Positions 7,481-15,566 of a stretch of DNA of 64,000 nucleotides are shown here, one piece after another. Both the position numbers and the translations under genes were made by a program. Source of the DNA: Streptomyces hygroscopicus subsp. hygroscopicus (GTDB lineage Bacteria > Actinomycetota > Actinomycetes > Streptomycetales > Streptomycetaceae); NCBI RefSeq assembly GCF_030269125.1, contig NZ_BSSM01000024.1, positions 1 through 64,000 of the forward strand, written 5' to 3'. A model generated the notes under the pieces. That model did no database searches. It saw only the letters and a program-made list of their open reading frames with translations, and was not told the DNA's origin. How positions within the stretch are numbered: position 1 is the first letter of the stretch; each line of letters opens with the position of its first letter.

Positions 7481-8653
7481 TCAGAACTGCTCGACGAAGT
7501 AGGGCTCCACGGTCATCCAGCCGTTGCCCCGGGCGCCGTAGTACGTGCCTTGGTCGCTGCGGGCCAGGGTGTACCAGGAGTCCACGTAGTCGGGGTCGTC
7601 GGTCCACCAGTCGTTCGGGATGGCGTCCAGGATCGCGTTGACCAGCGGGATGTAGGTGCCCTGGTCGGTGATGGTCAGCAGCGCCGTGGCGATCGCCTTG
7701 GCGAGGTCGCGGTAGTTGGTGCTGCCGTCCTCCTCCATCATCACGGCGTCGGCCAGGTTGTACTTGTAGTTCGACCAGTTCACGAGGATCTGGTTCGGCT
7801 TGTAGACGGTGCCGTCGTAGTCGAGGTACGGCATGTCCACGGGGTCGACGCGGACCTTGCCGTCCTGGCCGAACCCGCTGACCAGGGTGTAGATCTCGGC
7901 GGCACCCTTGACCCAGGGCTCCTCGTCGTCGGAGAGTTCGACGGCCGTGATCTTCGTGGTCCAGTAGCCCGCGGTGGCCGCCGCCCGCGGTGCGGCCGTG
8001 GTGTCCACCGCCGCCGCGGGCGCCGCGGAGCGAATGCCGTCCTTGACCAGTTCCTCGCGCAGGACGTCCAGACCGGCCGCCAGTGCCTTGGAGCTGTCGA
8101 CGTCGACGACGTACACGGGGTGCGCGGGGGCCTTGCGGGCGTCCAGGCGGTGGGCGCGGCCCCGGCTGTCGTAGGCGGTGACGGTGGTGGCGTCGTCGTC
8201 CGAGACGGCGGCCGCGACCCAGGGGGTCGTGCCGGCCGCCAGGGAGGCGCGCATCGAGGGGTCCCCGAGGCGCAGCCGGAGCAGCGAGCCGGTCTTCGTG
8301 TCCAGGCCCTTGGCCGCGGCGATCTGCCGGTCGGCCGTGGCGAGTCGGGACTTCAGCGAGCCGCTCGCCCGCTCGGTGACGGGCACCTCGCGCGACTTCA
8401 GGGCGGCCGTGCGCAGCCGGGTGTTCCAGGAGGCGTCGCCGAGCGAGCGCGCGATGGCGCGGGCCGCCCGGTCCTGGGCGGAGGTGACGGCGGACGCGGT
8501 CGCGGAGTGGGCGTGCGCCGCGCGGGTCGCCGCGGGGGCGGGGGCCGCGAGGGCCGCGGGCGCGGCGGCCAGGGTCTGGGCCGCGCAGAAGGTGACCAGG
8601 GTGGCCGCGGCGGCGGTGAGGGTGCGGCGTCCGCGGGCGTGGCGAGGTCTCAC
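7481..8653 (-). CDS. secreted DUF3103-like protein
   Basis: This 390-residue protein has an N-terminal signal peptide (RPRHARGRR followed by an Ala-rich hydrophobic stretch ending near ALAAP). The C-terminal half contains ITAVELSDDEEPWVKGAAEIY, VDMPYLDYDGTVYKPNQ and the final PNDWWTDDPDYVDSWYTL. These match my memory of the DUF3103 family of secreted proteins of unknown function. No catalytic motif is evident. The start is taken as GTG 8653, preceded by a GGAGG site 10 bp upstream; an in-frame ATG at 8761 would place arginine-rich sequence before the signal peptide. Transcription ends at the hairpin 7432-7464. Confidence 0.75.
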   Translation of the reverse strand: MRPRHARGRRTLTAAAATLVTFCAAQTLAAAPAALAAPAPAATRAAHAHSATASAVTSAQDRAARAIARSLGDASWNTRLRTAALKSREVPVTERASGSLKSRLATADRQIAAAKGLDTKTGSLLRLRLGDPSMRASLAAGTTPWVAAAVSDDDATTVTAYDSRGRAHRLDARKAPAHPVYVVDVDSSKALAAGLDVLREELVKDGIRSAAPAAAVDTTAAPRAAATAGYWTTKITAVELSDDEEPWVKGAAEIYTLVSGFGQDGKVRVDPVDMPYLDYDGTVYKPNQILVNWSNYKYNLADAVMMEEDGSTNYRDLAKAIATALLTITDQGTYIPLVNAILDAIPNDWWTDDPDYVDSWYTLARSDQGTYYGARGNGWMTVEPYFVEQF

Positions 8654-8792
8654 GAGGATCGATCCTCCGGATGTGGAGTGGTCGGTGACACGTGGTCGGG
8701 GGTGGGTGGCGCGGGAACCGGTCCGCAGTGGGTCTATGCGGGTAGATGATTCCCTCCCCATGATGACGCGAGCATGTCACTCTTACAAGGTT

Positions 8793-8805
8793 CTCACAGT
8801 GTGAG
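8793..8805. promoter_or_regulatory. palindrome CTCACA-G-TGTGAG, possible operator
   Basis: A perfect 6+1+6 palindrome lies 140 bp upstream of the GTG of the minus-strand DUF3103-like gene and just before the short plus-strand ORF at 8861. It could be a repressor site for either, but its role is not established. Confidence 0.3.
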
Positions 8806-8860
8806 CAGACGAAGTTCCGATGCTGCGCAGAGAATTGACGATGCCTCAGGAGGCATGCCG

Positions 8861-9022
8861 GTGCCGGATCTGCTCGCCGAGCGCCGCGCGCTGCTCCGGG
8901 CCCGCGGCGACATCGAGCGGATGCTCGGCGGCGGGCGCGGCAGCAGCCGGTCGGCGCGGTGGAGGCGGCGGAGCAGGGGATCGCGGTGGGTGGACAGACG
9001 GGTGGCGGCCCGCGGTGGGTGA
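8861..9022 (+). CDS. possible short hypothetical protein
   Basis: A 53-codon frame starts at GTG 8861, placed 7 bp after a perfect AGGAGG. It begins PDLLAERRALLRARGDIER, a plausible amphipathic helix, then degenerates into an Arg/Gly/Ser-rich tail that runs into the direct repeats at 8983-9039. I do not recognise it. It may be a truncated relic whose 3' part was replaced by repeats. Confidence 0.25.
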   Translation: MPDLLAERRALLRARGDIERMLGGGRGSSRSARWRRRSRGSRWVDRRVAARGG

Positions 9023-9039
9023 ACAAACGGGTGGCGACC
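8983..9039. repeat. two 28-bp imperfect direct repeats
   Basis: Copies at 8983-9010 and 9012-9039 differ at three positions, all G to A in the second copy. They are adjacent (29-bp period) and precede the heptamer array at 9061. Confidence 0.7.
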
Positions 9040-9060
9040 GGGGGGCGTTGTACTACTACC

Positions 9061-9095
9061 GTCTGCCGTCTGCCGTCTGCCGTCTGCCGTCTGCC
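9061..9095. repeat. five tandem GTCTGCC heptamers
   Basis: GTCTGCC is repeated five times without mismatch. A 7-bp period breaks any reading frame when copy number changes. This fits non-coding DNA prone to slippage. Confidence 0.9.
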
Positions 9096-9632
9096 GCCTC
9101 GGCCGCTGCCGACGGCCGAGGCGAACCGCCACCTCCTCGACCCCTCGGCGCCGAGCGCGTCCACCTGACCGGCGCGTCGAGCGGCGGCGCGATCGCGCAG
9201 ACGCCCTGGCCGGGTGGCCGGGCGGCCGGTGCTCTCCGTCCCCGTGCACCCGGCCGGACGCCCCGCCGGGCCCGCGGGGGAACCGGTGACCCGGCACCCG
9301 ACCCCGCTCGACCTCGTCGGCTCCCATGTCGTCCCGGCCGACGAGGCGCGGGAGCCGGAGCGGGCCACCTCGGCGTGGGCACCTGTCCGGGGCGCGCGGC
9401 CCGTGAAGGCGTTCTCCCTCGGACCGGCGCCCTCCCGTCGCCGGGTGACCGCACCGCCGAACCCGCGCCGCGTCACCGCGCCCACGGTGGTCGTCCATGG
9501 CGGCGCAACCGCATGGCGCACCCGAGCGGTGCCCGTGTCCCCGCCCCTCCCCGGCGCCGGTCATGGGGAGATCACCGGCAGGGGCCGCCGATTCCTCCCG
9601 AGGGACAGCCCAGGGCACGGCCCGGCCGCGCG

Positions 9633-10316
9633 TCAGCGCACCGGTGACGGGAAGCTCAGGCGTCCGTCGTGGACCTCGGCGATCCGGTCGGCGGCGGTGA
9701 GGTGGGCGCGGTCGTGGGTGACCAGGATCGTGGCGGTGCGCTGTTCGTGGGTGAGGCGGGTGAGCAGGTCGATGACGGCGGCGCCGCGTTCGTGGTCGAG
9801 GGCGCTGGTCGGCTCGTCGACCAGGAGGACGGCGGGGTCGTTCATCAGCGCGCGGGCGATGTTGACGCGCTGGCGCTGGCCGCCGGAGAGCTGGTGGGGG
9901 CGCCGGTCCGCCTGCTCGGCCAGGCCGACGGCGTCGAGCAGGCGCATCGCCCTGGGCCGGGCCTTGGCGGGGGAGCGGCCGTCGAGGTGGGCCATGACCT
10001 GGAGTTGTTCGGCGGCCGTCAGGGAGGGCAGCAGGTTGGGCTGCTGGAAGACGATGCCGATCGTGCGGCGGCGCAGCTCGGTGAGTTCGCCGCGGGTCAT
10101 GCCCGTGGTGGTGGTGCCGTCGATGGTGACCGTGCCGGAGTCGGGGGTGACGAGGGTCGCGGCGACGGCCAGCAGGCTCGACTTCCCGGAACCGGAGGGG
10201 CCGACGACGGCCGTGAGGCTGCCCCCCGGCACGTCGAGGGTGACCCGGTCGAGGGCGGTCAGGCGGTCGTCGCCGTCGGCGTAGGTGAGGGTGATGTCGG
10301 TGAGGCTCAGGCTCAT
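9633..10316 (-). CDS. ABC transporter ATP-binding protein (LolD/MacB type)
   Basis: This 227-residue nucleotide-binding protein has Walker A GPSGSGKSS (residues 39-47), Q-loop FQQPNLL, signature LSGGQRQR (143-150), Walker B LLVDEPT and the H-loop VTHD, all intact. It would drive an FtsX/MacB-like permease. The ATG at 10316 overlaps the permease stop (10313) by 4 bp, so the pair is translationally coupled. A longer open frame continues upstream but overlaps the permease and is not coding. Such LolD/FtsX-like pairs next to two-component systems often export or sense antimicrobial peptides; that role here is inference. Confidence 0.92.
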   Translation of the reverse strand: MSLSLTDITLTYADGDDRLTALDRVTLDVPGGSLTAVVGPSGSGKSSLLAVAATLVTPDSGTVTIDGTTTTGMTRGELTELRRRTIGIVFQQPNLLPSLTAAEQLQVMAHLDGRSPAKARPRAMRLLDAVGLAEQADRRPHQLSGGQRQRVNIARALMNDPAVLLVDEPTSALDHERGAAVIDLLTRLTHEQRTATILVTHDRAHLTAADRIAEVHDGRLSFPSPVR

Positions 10317-11398
10317 CGGGTGCTCCCCAGGGCGGTCAGCGGGTCGACGGAGGTGATGCGGCGGACCGACAGAGCGGCCCCGAGTGCGCCGAGGACGATC
10401 ATCACGGCGGCGGGCACCAGGACGGTGGCGGGGGTGAGCAGGAACGGCACGGTGGTGCCGGCGACCAGGGCACCCAGCGCGGCGGCGAGGGCGGTGCCGA
10501 CGAGGGTGCCGCCGGTGAGCAGGACCAGGGCCTGGCCGAGGGCGTCGCGCAAGAGGCCCGCGGTGGAGGCGCCCAGGGCCTTCAGGACGGCGATGTCCGC
10601 GCCGCGCTGGATGGTCCACACGGTGAAGAACGCGCCGATGACCAGGGCCGAGATGGCGAACAGGAAGCCGCGCATCAGCTGGAGGGAGCCGTTCTCGGAG
10701 CTGTAGGAGCCGATCGCGGACAACGAGTCCTGCTTGGAGACCGTCCTCGTGCCCACGGCCCGGTCGGTGGCCCGCACGTCGGCGCCGGAGGCGGTGCTCA
10801 GGGCGATGACGGTGGCGGTGGGGCCGTTGGTGGGGGGCGCGGTCCTGCGCCAGGTGTCCAGACTGGCCCAGATCACCGGGGTGTGGCTGAACGACGCGTC
10901 GCCGCGCACGGCCGCGACGGTCAGGCGCTGCCGGCCGGCGAGGGTGACCTGGTCGCCGGGTCCGAGCGCGAGGGCGTCGGCGGCGGCGGTGGACAGCACC
11001 ACCGAGTCGTCGTCGATCCGGTCGCCGTCCGGGGCCAGCGCGGAGCCGGGCCGGACGCCGAAGACGGAGACCCCGGTGCTCCCGCCGCCGCTCGCGGTGG
11101 CCTTGGTGGTGCTGATGCCCAGCGGCTCGGCACGGGTGACGCCCGGGGCCTTCGACCACCGCCGCCACTGCTGCTCGGTCACGGTCGAGTCGGCGTACGA
11201 CAGCTTCTGCCCGCCGCCGGGCGCACCGAAGGCGATCCGGTCCGCCGGCAGGCCGTCGATCGCGGAGATGTTCTGCCTGCCGAGCCCGGCGGTCAGCCCG
11301 GACAGCAGGCCGACCAGCAGAGTGATCAGCACGATGACGGTTCCCATCAGGGCGAACCGCCCCTTGGCGAATCTCAGGTCCCTCCAGGCGACGAACAC
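10313..11398 (-). CDS. ABC transporter permease (FtsX/MacB family)
   Basis: This 361-residue membrane protein has an N-terminal AWRDLRFAKGRFALMG motif and a first membrane helix (VIVLITLLVGLLSGL). A large extracytoplasmic MacB-PCD-like domain follows (about residues 40-230), and three C-terminal helices form the FtsX domain, with the conserved QRGADIAVLKALGAS coupling segment. The GTG at 11398 is chosen because it directly precedes the conserved start; upstream in-frame sequence is repetitive Gly/Gln-rich and antisense to the kinase gene. It partners the ATPase at 9633-10316 and is divergent from the histidine kinase. Confidence 0.88.
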   Translation of the reverse strand: MFVAWRDLRFAKGRFALMGTVIVLITLLVGLLSGLTAGLGRQNISAIDGLPADRIAFGAPGGGQKLSYADSTVTEQQWRRWSKAPGVTRAEPLGISTTKATASGGGSTGVSVFGVRPGSALAPDGDRIDDDSVVLSTAAADALALGPGDQVTLAGRQRLTVAAVRGDASFSHTPVIWASLDTWRRTAPPTNGPTATVIALSTASGADVRATDRAVGTRTVSKQDSLSAIGSYSSENGSLQLMRGFLFAISALVIGAFFTVWTIQRGADIAVLKALGASTAGLLRDALGQALVLLTGGTLVGTALAAALGALVAGTTVPFLLTPATVLVPAAVMIVLGALGAALSVRRITSVDPLTALGSTR

Positions 11399-11563
11399 GT
11401 CCCTGCCTTTCGTGTGGTGGAAGCGGTGCACCCCGACTGTCGCCGCCCGCACCCGCTCCGGGCATCTGGCCTGGGAGGGGACCTTGCGGATCGAAGGGCG
11501 GGGGCCCGGTTCTGTCTTTCGATGGATGTCCGAGCGGCCGCGGGACCGTACGCTTGGACGATC

Positions 11564-12781
11564 GTGAACACCCTGACCCCCACCACCCGGGCGCTCGCCT
11601 GGTGCCTGCACCTGCTCACCGCCGGCCTGCTCGCCCTGGCCGCGGGCCGTGCCGTGATCGACGGAGCGCCGCACGCCGCGGCCGTCGTCGCCGTGACCGC
11701 CGTCCTGGGCCTGGTGTACGCGGCGGGGCCGCTGCTGCCGCGCGTCGCCGCCTCCCACCGGGCCGCCACCTGGTGGCTGACCGCCGTGGGGACGGTCTGG
11801 CTGGTGCTGCTGGTCCTGTCCGCCGACGGTGTGTGGATCGCCTTCCCGCTGTACTTCCTCCAGCTCCACCTCCTGCCACGCCGCGCCGGCCCGGCCGCCG
11901 TCGCCGCCACGGCGACCGCGGCCATCGTGGCCTTCGCCGCCCACCAGGGCTCCTTCACTTTGGCCACCGCGATCGGCCCGGCCCTCGGCGCCGCCGTGGC
12001 GGTCGCGGTGGTCCGCGGCTACCAGGCCCTGTACCGGGAGAGCGAACAGCGCCGCCGGCTGATCGAGGAACTCACCGCCACCCGTGCCGATCTGGCCGCC
12101 GCCCAGCACACCGCGGGGGTACTGGCGGAACGCGAACGCCTGGCCCGCGAGATCCACGACACCCTCGCCCAGGGTCTGTCCAGCATCCAGCTGCTGCTGC
12201 ACGCCGCCGAACGCGCGCTGCCGGGCAGGCCCGAGGCCGCCGCCCGCCACGTGGAGCAGGCCCGGCACACCGCCGTCGACAACATCGCCGAGGCCCGCCG
12301 CTTCGTCGCCGCCCTCACTCCGCCCGCCCTGGACGGGACCACCCTGGCCGGTGCCCTGGAACGGCTGTGCGCCACCACCTCCGCGCGCCACCCGCTCGAC
12401 GCCCGTTTCCGCCTCACCGGTGAGCTGGTACGGCTGCCCACGGCGCACGAGGTCGCCCTGCTGCGCATCGCCCAGTCCGCCCTCGCCAACACCGTCCGCC
12501 ACGCGGGCGCCGCCACCGCCGAGGTCACCCTCGGGTACCTCGGCGACCACGTCGCCGTGGACGTCGTGGACGACGGCACCGGCTTCGACCCCGACGCGCT
12601 GCCCGCCCCCGACCCGGCCGACGGAGGGTTCGGACTCGCGGCTATGCGCGCCCGCATAGGCGACCTCGGCGGCACCCTGACCATCGAATCCGCCCCGGGC
12701 AGGGGCGCCACGGTGGCCGCCAGGCTCCCCTTCACCGGGCCCGCCGAGCCCGCCGACACCGATGCGGAGGCCCGCCCGTGA
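11564..12781 (+). CDS. sensor histidine kinase (NarL/DesK-type)
   Basis: This protein has about 405 residues. The N-terminal half contains about five membrane helices, followed by a coiled linker (YRESEQRRRLIEELTATRADLAAAQ). The HisKA_3 dimerisation motif EREREIHDTLAQGL-like carries the phospho-acceptor His near residue 200. The C-terminal HATPase has NTVRHAGAA and DDGTGFDP boxes. Start is uncertain: GTG 11564 is preferred because the first helix begins soon after, but ATG 11522 in the same frame is possible. It overlaps the response regulator by 4 bp and diverges from the MacB-like ABC operon, which it probably controls. Confidence 0.85.
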   Translation: MNTLTPTTRALAWCLHLLTAGLLALAAGRAVIDGAPHAAAVVAVTAVLGLVYAAGPLLPRVAASHRAATWWLTAVGTVWLVLLVLSADGVWIAFPLYFLQLHLLPRRAGPAAVAATATAAIVAFAAHQGSFTLATAIGPALGAAVAVAVVRGYQALYRESEQRRRLIEELTATRADLAAAQHTAGVLAERERLAREIHDTLAQGLSSIQLLLHAAERALPGRPEAAARHVEQARHTAVDNIAEARRFVAALTPPALDGTTLAGALERLCATTSARHPLDARFRLTGELVRLPTAHEVALLRIAQSALANTVRHAGAATAEVTLGYLGDHVAVDVVDDGTGFDPDALPAPDPADGGFGLAAMRARIGDLGGTLTIESAPGRGATVAARLPFTGPAEPADTDAEARP

Positions 12782-13413
12782 CCGACACGCCGATCCGTCT
12801 GCTCCTCGCCGACGACCACCCCGTGGTCCGGGCCGGGCTGCGCGCCGTGCTGGAGACCGAACCCGGGCTCGTCGTCGTGGCCGAGGCCGCCACCGCCGAG
12901 GAAGCCGTCGCCCGGGTGGCCGCGGGCGACATCGACGTCGTCCTGATGGACCTGCAGTTCCGAGGCGGTATGAACGGTGCCGAGGCCACCGCCGCCGTCA
13001 CCGCGCGCCCCGGCGCGCCCCGGGTCCTGATCGTCACGACGTACGACTCCGACGCCGACATCCTGCCCGCCATCGAGGCGGGCGCCACCGGCTACGTGCT
13101 CAAGGACGCCCTGCCCGAGGAACTGGCCGCAGCCGTGCGCACCGCCGCCACCGGCCGCACCACCCTGGCGCCCACCGTGGCCGACCGCCTCATGAACCGG
13201 CTGCGCACGCCCGGCACCACGCTGACCCGCCGCGAGACCGAGGTCCTGTCCCTGGTCGCCGAGGGGCTGTCCAATCAGGCGATCGGTTCACGCCTCCACC
13301 TCACCGAGGGCACCGTCAAGTCCCACCTGGTCCGCATCTACGCCAAGCTCGACGCCGACTCCCGCACCGCCGCGGTCGCCACGGCCACCGGGCTCGGACT
13401 CATCCGGCGCTGA
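12778..13413 (+). CDS. two-component response regulator, LuxR/NarL family
   Basis: This 211-residue protein has an N-terminal receiver domain with acidic pair DDHP, the phospho-acceptor Asp in VVLMDLQF (near residue 59) and the conserved Lys in VLKDA. A C-terminal LuxR helix-turn-helix follows (LTRRETEVLSLVAEGLSNQAI...TEGTVKSHL). The GTG start overlaps the kinase stop as GTGA. It is the cognate regulator of the upstream kinase, and the divergent ABC transporter is the obvious target. It is 1.1 kb from the exporter/MbtH operon, so a wider role cannot be excluded. Confidence 0.92.
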   Translation: MTDTPIRLLLADDHPVVRAGLRAVLETEPGLVVVAEAATAEEAVARVAAGDIDVVLMDLQFRGGMNGAEATAAVTARPGAPRVLIVTTYDSDADILPAIEAGATGYVLKDALPEELAAAVRTAATGRTTLAPTVADRLMNRLRTPGTTLTRRETEVLSLVAEGLSNQAIGSRLHLTEGTVKSHLVRIYAKLDADSRTAAVATATGLGLIRR

Positions 13414-13433
13414 CGCCGCAACCGGCCGGAGGC

Positions 13434-14477
13434 TCAGCACGGACTCCGCCCCGCCAGCACGTCCGGCAACCGGTCCGCGGGCAGGGCCGGCAAGGTGTGG
13501 CCCCGGTGGCCCGTGGTCGTCGTCGCGGCGAGCAGGGAGTTGAGGACCGACTCCTCGACCGCGTCCAGGACGGCCTCGAACAGGGGGCTCAGTTCGGTGT
13601 CCGCCACCAGGGCGCCGGGCTCCGGGCGGGTGGTGAGGGCGAGGGCGTAGTCGCCGCTGCCGTGGCTGTAGGCGGCGCCCGTGCGGGCCAGGGCGAACAC
13701 GGCGCGGCGGGCGAGGCGGGTGAGCTGCCGGGCGTCGAGCGGGGCGTCCGTGGCGACGACGATCACGCAGGAGCCGGTCTCCGCGGCCGGGCCCGGGGCG
13801 TCGGCCAGGCCGAGGGAGCGCGGCGTGACCGTGCGGCCGAGGACCCGCAGCGTGCCCCCGAAGTTCGCCTGGACCAGGACCCCGGCCGTGCGGCGCCGGC
13901 CACCGACGTCCGTCGTGCGGGAGGAGGTTCCGATGCCGGCCTTGAAGCCCAGGGCGCCGGTGCCGGTGCCCGCGCCGACGCAGCCCTCGGCCACCGGGCC
14001 GCCGGACGCCCGGTCGAGCGCCGCCCGGACGTGCTCCTCGCGCACCGGGCGGGCGCGGATGTCGGACAGGAAGCCGTCGTTGCACTCGCCCACGACCGGG
14101 TTGAGGCTGCGTACGTCGGCGCAGTCGGGCCGTTCCAGCATCCAGCCGACCAGGGCGTCGGCGACCCGGAAGGCCGACAGGGTCGAGGTCAGCAGCACCG
14201 GGGTCTCCAGGGTGCCGAGCTCGGCGAGCTGCGTCGTGCCGATGAGTTTGCCGTAGCCGTTGCCGGTGAACACCCCGGCGGGCAGCGGCGCGTGGGGGCC
14301 CACGGCGCCGGGCACGACGGCGGTCACCCCGCTGTGCACGTCGGGAGGCCGGCGGACGGTGGCGTGCCCGACCCGGACGCCCGGCACGTCCGTGATCGCG
14401 TCGAGCGGCCCGGGGGCGAACTCCCCGATGACGATGCCGAGATCACGGGACCGGGCGCGCCCTGCCGAATGTTCCAT
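13434..14477 (-). CDS. P1 family (S58, DmpA/BapA-type) peptidase
   Basis: This 347-residue protein matches the self-processing N-terminal nucleophile peptidases that cleave N-terminal D- or beta-amino acids from peptides or amides. ITDVPGVRVGHATV near the N-terminus and GTGTGALGFKAGIGTSSR are family motifs. The autocleavage site is ETG-SCVIVVATDAPL, with Ser236 as the predicted nucleophile freed at the N-terminus of the beta-subunit. It is convergent with the response regulator (20 bp apart) and lies just outside the MbtH operon. A link to the nearby peptide product is possible but not shown. Confidence 0.85.
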   Translation of the reverse strand: MEHSAGRARSRDLGIVIGEFAPGPLDAITDVPGVRVGHATVRRPPDVHSGVTAVVPGAVGPHAPLPAGVFTGNGYGKLIGTTQLAELGTLETPVLLTSTLSAFRVADALVGWMLERPDCADVRSLNPVVGECNDGFLSDIRARPVREEHVRAALDRASGGPVAEGCVGAGTGTGALGFKAGIGTSSRTTDVGGRRRTAGVLVQANFGGTLRVLGRTVTPRSLGLADAPGPAAETGSCVIVVATDAPLDARQLTRLARRAVFALARTGAAYSHGSGDYALALTTRPEPGALVADTELSPLFEAVLDAVEESVLNSLLAATTTTGHRGHTLPALPADRLPDVLAGRSPC

Positions 14478-14510
14478 GCCGCACCACGCTACCCGCCGCC
14501 GGAGACCCCG

Positions 14511-14681
14511 TCAGGCGGCCCGGTCCTCGATGTAGGAGAGGCAGGCCTGCCGGGAGTCCTCCGCGTGGACGACCTCCCAGCCGTCCGGGACGGTGATGCC
14601 CACGGGCCAGAGGGAGTGGTCACCGGGGGCGTTGCGCAGCACGACGTAGGAACGGTCCGCGCTGTCGAAGGGGTTGGTCAT
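14511..14681 (-). CDS. mbtH: MbtH-like protein
   Basis: This 56-residue protein starts MTNPFDSADRSYVVLRN and contains DHSLWPVG...VPDGWEVVHAEDSRQACLSYIED, including the three conserved tryptophan/proline positions of MbtH proteins. MbtH proteins bind NRPS adenylation domains and are often essential for their folding and activity. It ends a little earlier than typical 65-72-residue members, losing the disordered C-terminal tail. It is the last gene of a minus-strand operon behind the ABC exporter (23-bp gap), marking the probable left part of the biosynthetic cluster. Confidence 0.92.
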   Translation of the reverse strand: MTNPFDSADRSYVVLRNAPGDHSLWPVGITVPDGWEVVHAEDSRQACLSYIEDRAA

Positions 14682-14704
14682 CGGGGCTCCCGTCGAGGGT
14701 CGGG

Positions 14705-15535
14705 TCAGTCGAACAGGCGGCGGCTCATGCCGCGCACCGCGAGGAACCAGGCGGCCGCGGTGCAGCAGCCGAGCACCGCCAGATGCAGCAGGTCCACGGC
14801 GCCGAGCGTGCCGAAGGCCGCGTGCCGCACCAACCGCATGCAGTGGTAGATGGGGTTGAGGGCCGCGACGATCCGCAGCCAGCCGGACAGCCCCGACAGC
14901 GGGAAGAAGACGCCCGCGGCCATCACGAGCGGGGTGAGGACGCCCGAGACGACCAGCCGCAGCCAGTCGATCGCCGGGACCAGCGTGGAGATCCACATCC
15001 CGCCCAGCGCGAACGCCAGCCCCGACACCAGGGTGATCAGTGGTACCAGCAGCAGCGACGGCCCGAGGGGCAGACCGATGGCGAGGGTGACGAGCAGCGG
15101 AACCGAGCTGTAGACGGCGGACTTCACCGCGATCCACGACGCCTCGGCCGTGACCAGTTCCCACACGTCCACCGGGCGGCTGAGCACCGCGTCGTAGAGG
15201 TGCTGGTAGCACCGCCGGTTGTAGCTCTCGAACATGCCGGCGAACGCGGAGGCGAACAGGACCGAGGTGACGACCATGCCGACCCCGAGGAACTGCGGGT
15301 ACGGGCGGCCCTCGGCCGAATCCACCAGGCGGTTGAAGCCGGCGCCGAAGCCGGCCAGGTACACCAGCGGCTCGATCAGCGAACCGAACGTGATCGCGGG
15401 CCAGTAGCGCCGGAACAGCAGGAGTTCACGCCGCCACACCGCGCGCAGCGCCGGCAGCAGGACGGGCGTCGGGGCCTCGTCGGCGTCCGCCGGCGCGAGG
15501 GTCCTCGCCGGGGGAGCCGGAGCGGCACTCGTCAT
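14705..15535 (-). CDS. ABC-2 type exporter permease (DrrB/NodJ family)
   Basis: This 276-residue protein has six predicted membrane helices. It has a cytoplasmic N-terminus with the WRRELLLFRRYWPAITFGSLIEPLVYL entry and a C-terminal NPIYHCMRLVR segment typical of DrrB/NodJ permeases. These export drugs and secondary metabolites with a DrrA-type ATPase, encoded 31 bp upstream at 15567-16478. Co-transcription with MbtH indicates that it exports the NRPS-PKS product and may give self-resistance. Confidence 0.9.
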   Translation of the reverse strand: MTSAAPAPPARTLAPADADEAPTPVLLPALRAVWRRELLLFRRYWPAITFGSLIEPLVYLAGFGAGFNRLVDSAEGRPYPQFLGVGMVVTSVLFASAFAGMFESYNRRCYQHLYDAVLSRPVDVWELVTAEASWIAVKSAVYSSVPLLVTLAIGLPLGPSLLLVPLITLVSGLAFALGGMWISTLVPAIDWLRLVVSGVLTPLVMAAGVFFPLSGLSGWLRIVAALNPIYHCMRLVRHAAFGTLGAVDLLHLAVLGCCTAAAWFLAVRGMSRRLFD

Positions 15536-15566
15536 GAACGGGTCCCTTCGGATGATGATGCCGGCG

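Larger units (their letters stand above)
8654..9632. other. ~1-kb region without a confident gene, with several repeats
   Basis: This stretch between two minus-strand genes holds a small palindrome, a 28-bp imperfect direct repeat, a heptamer array and one possible short ORF, each listed separately. The remaining frames on both strands are Arg/Pro/Ala-rich with no recognisable domain. It looks like decayed or regulatory DNA rather than an intact gene. Confidence 0.45.

Noticed and set aside
10883..11563. Long N-terminal extension of the histidine kinase overlapping the divergent permease gene
   Set aside because: It is antisense to the permease coding sequence and lacks any sensor-domain pattern; the membrane region starts after 11564.
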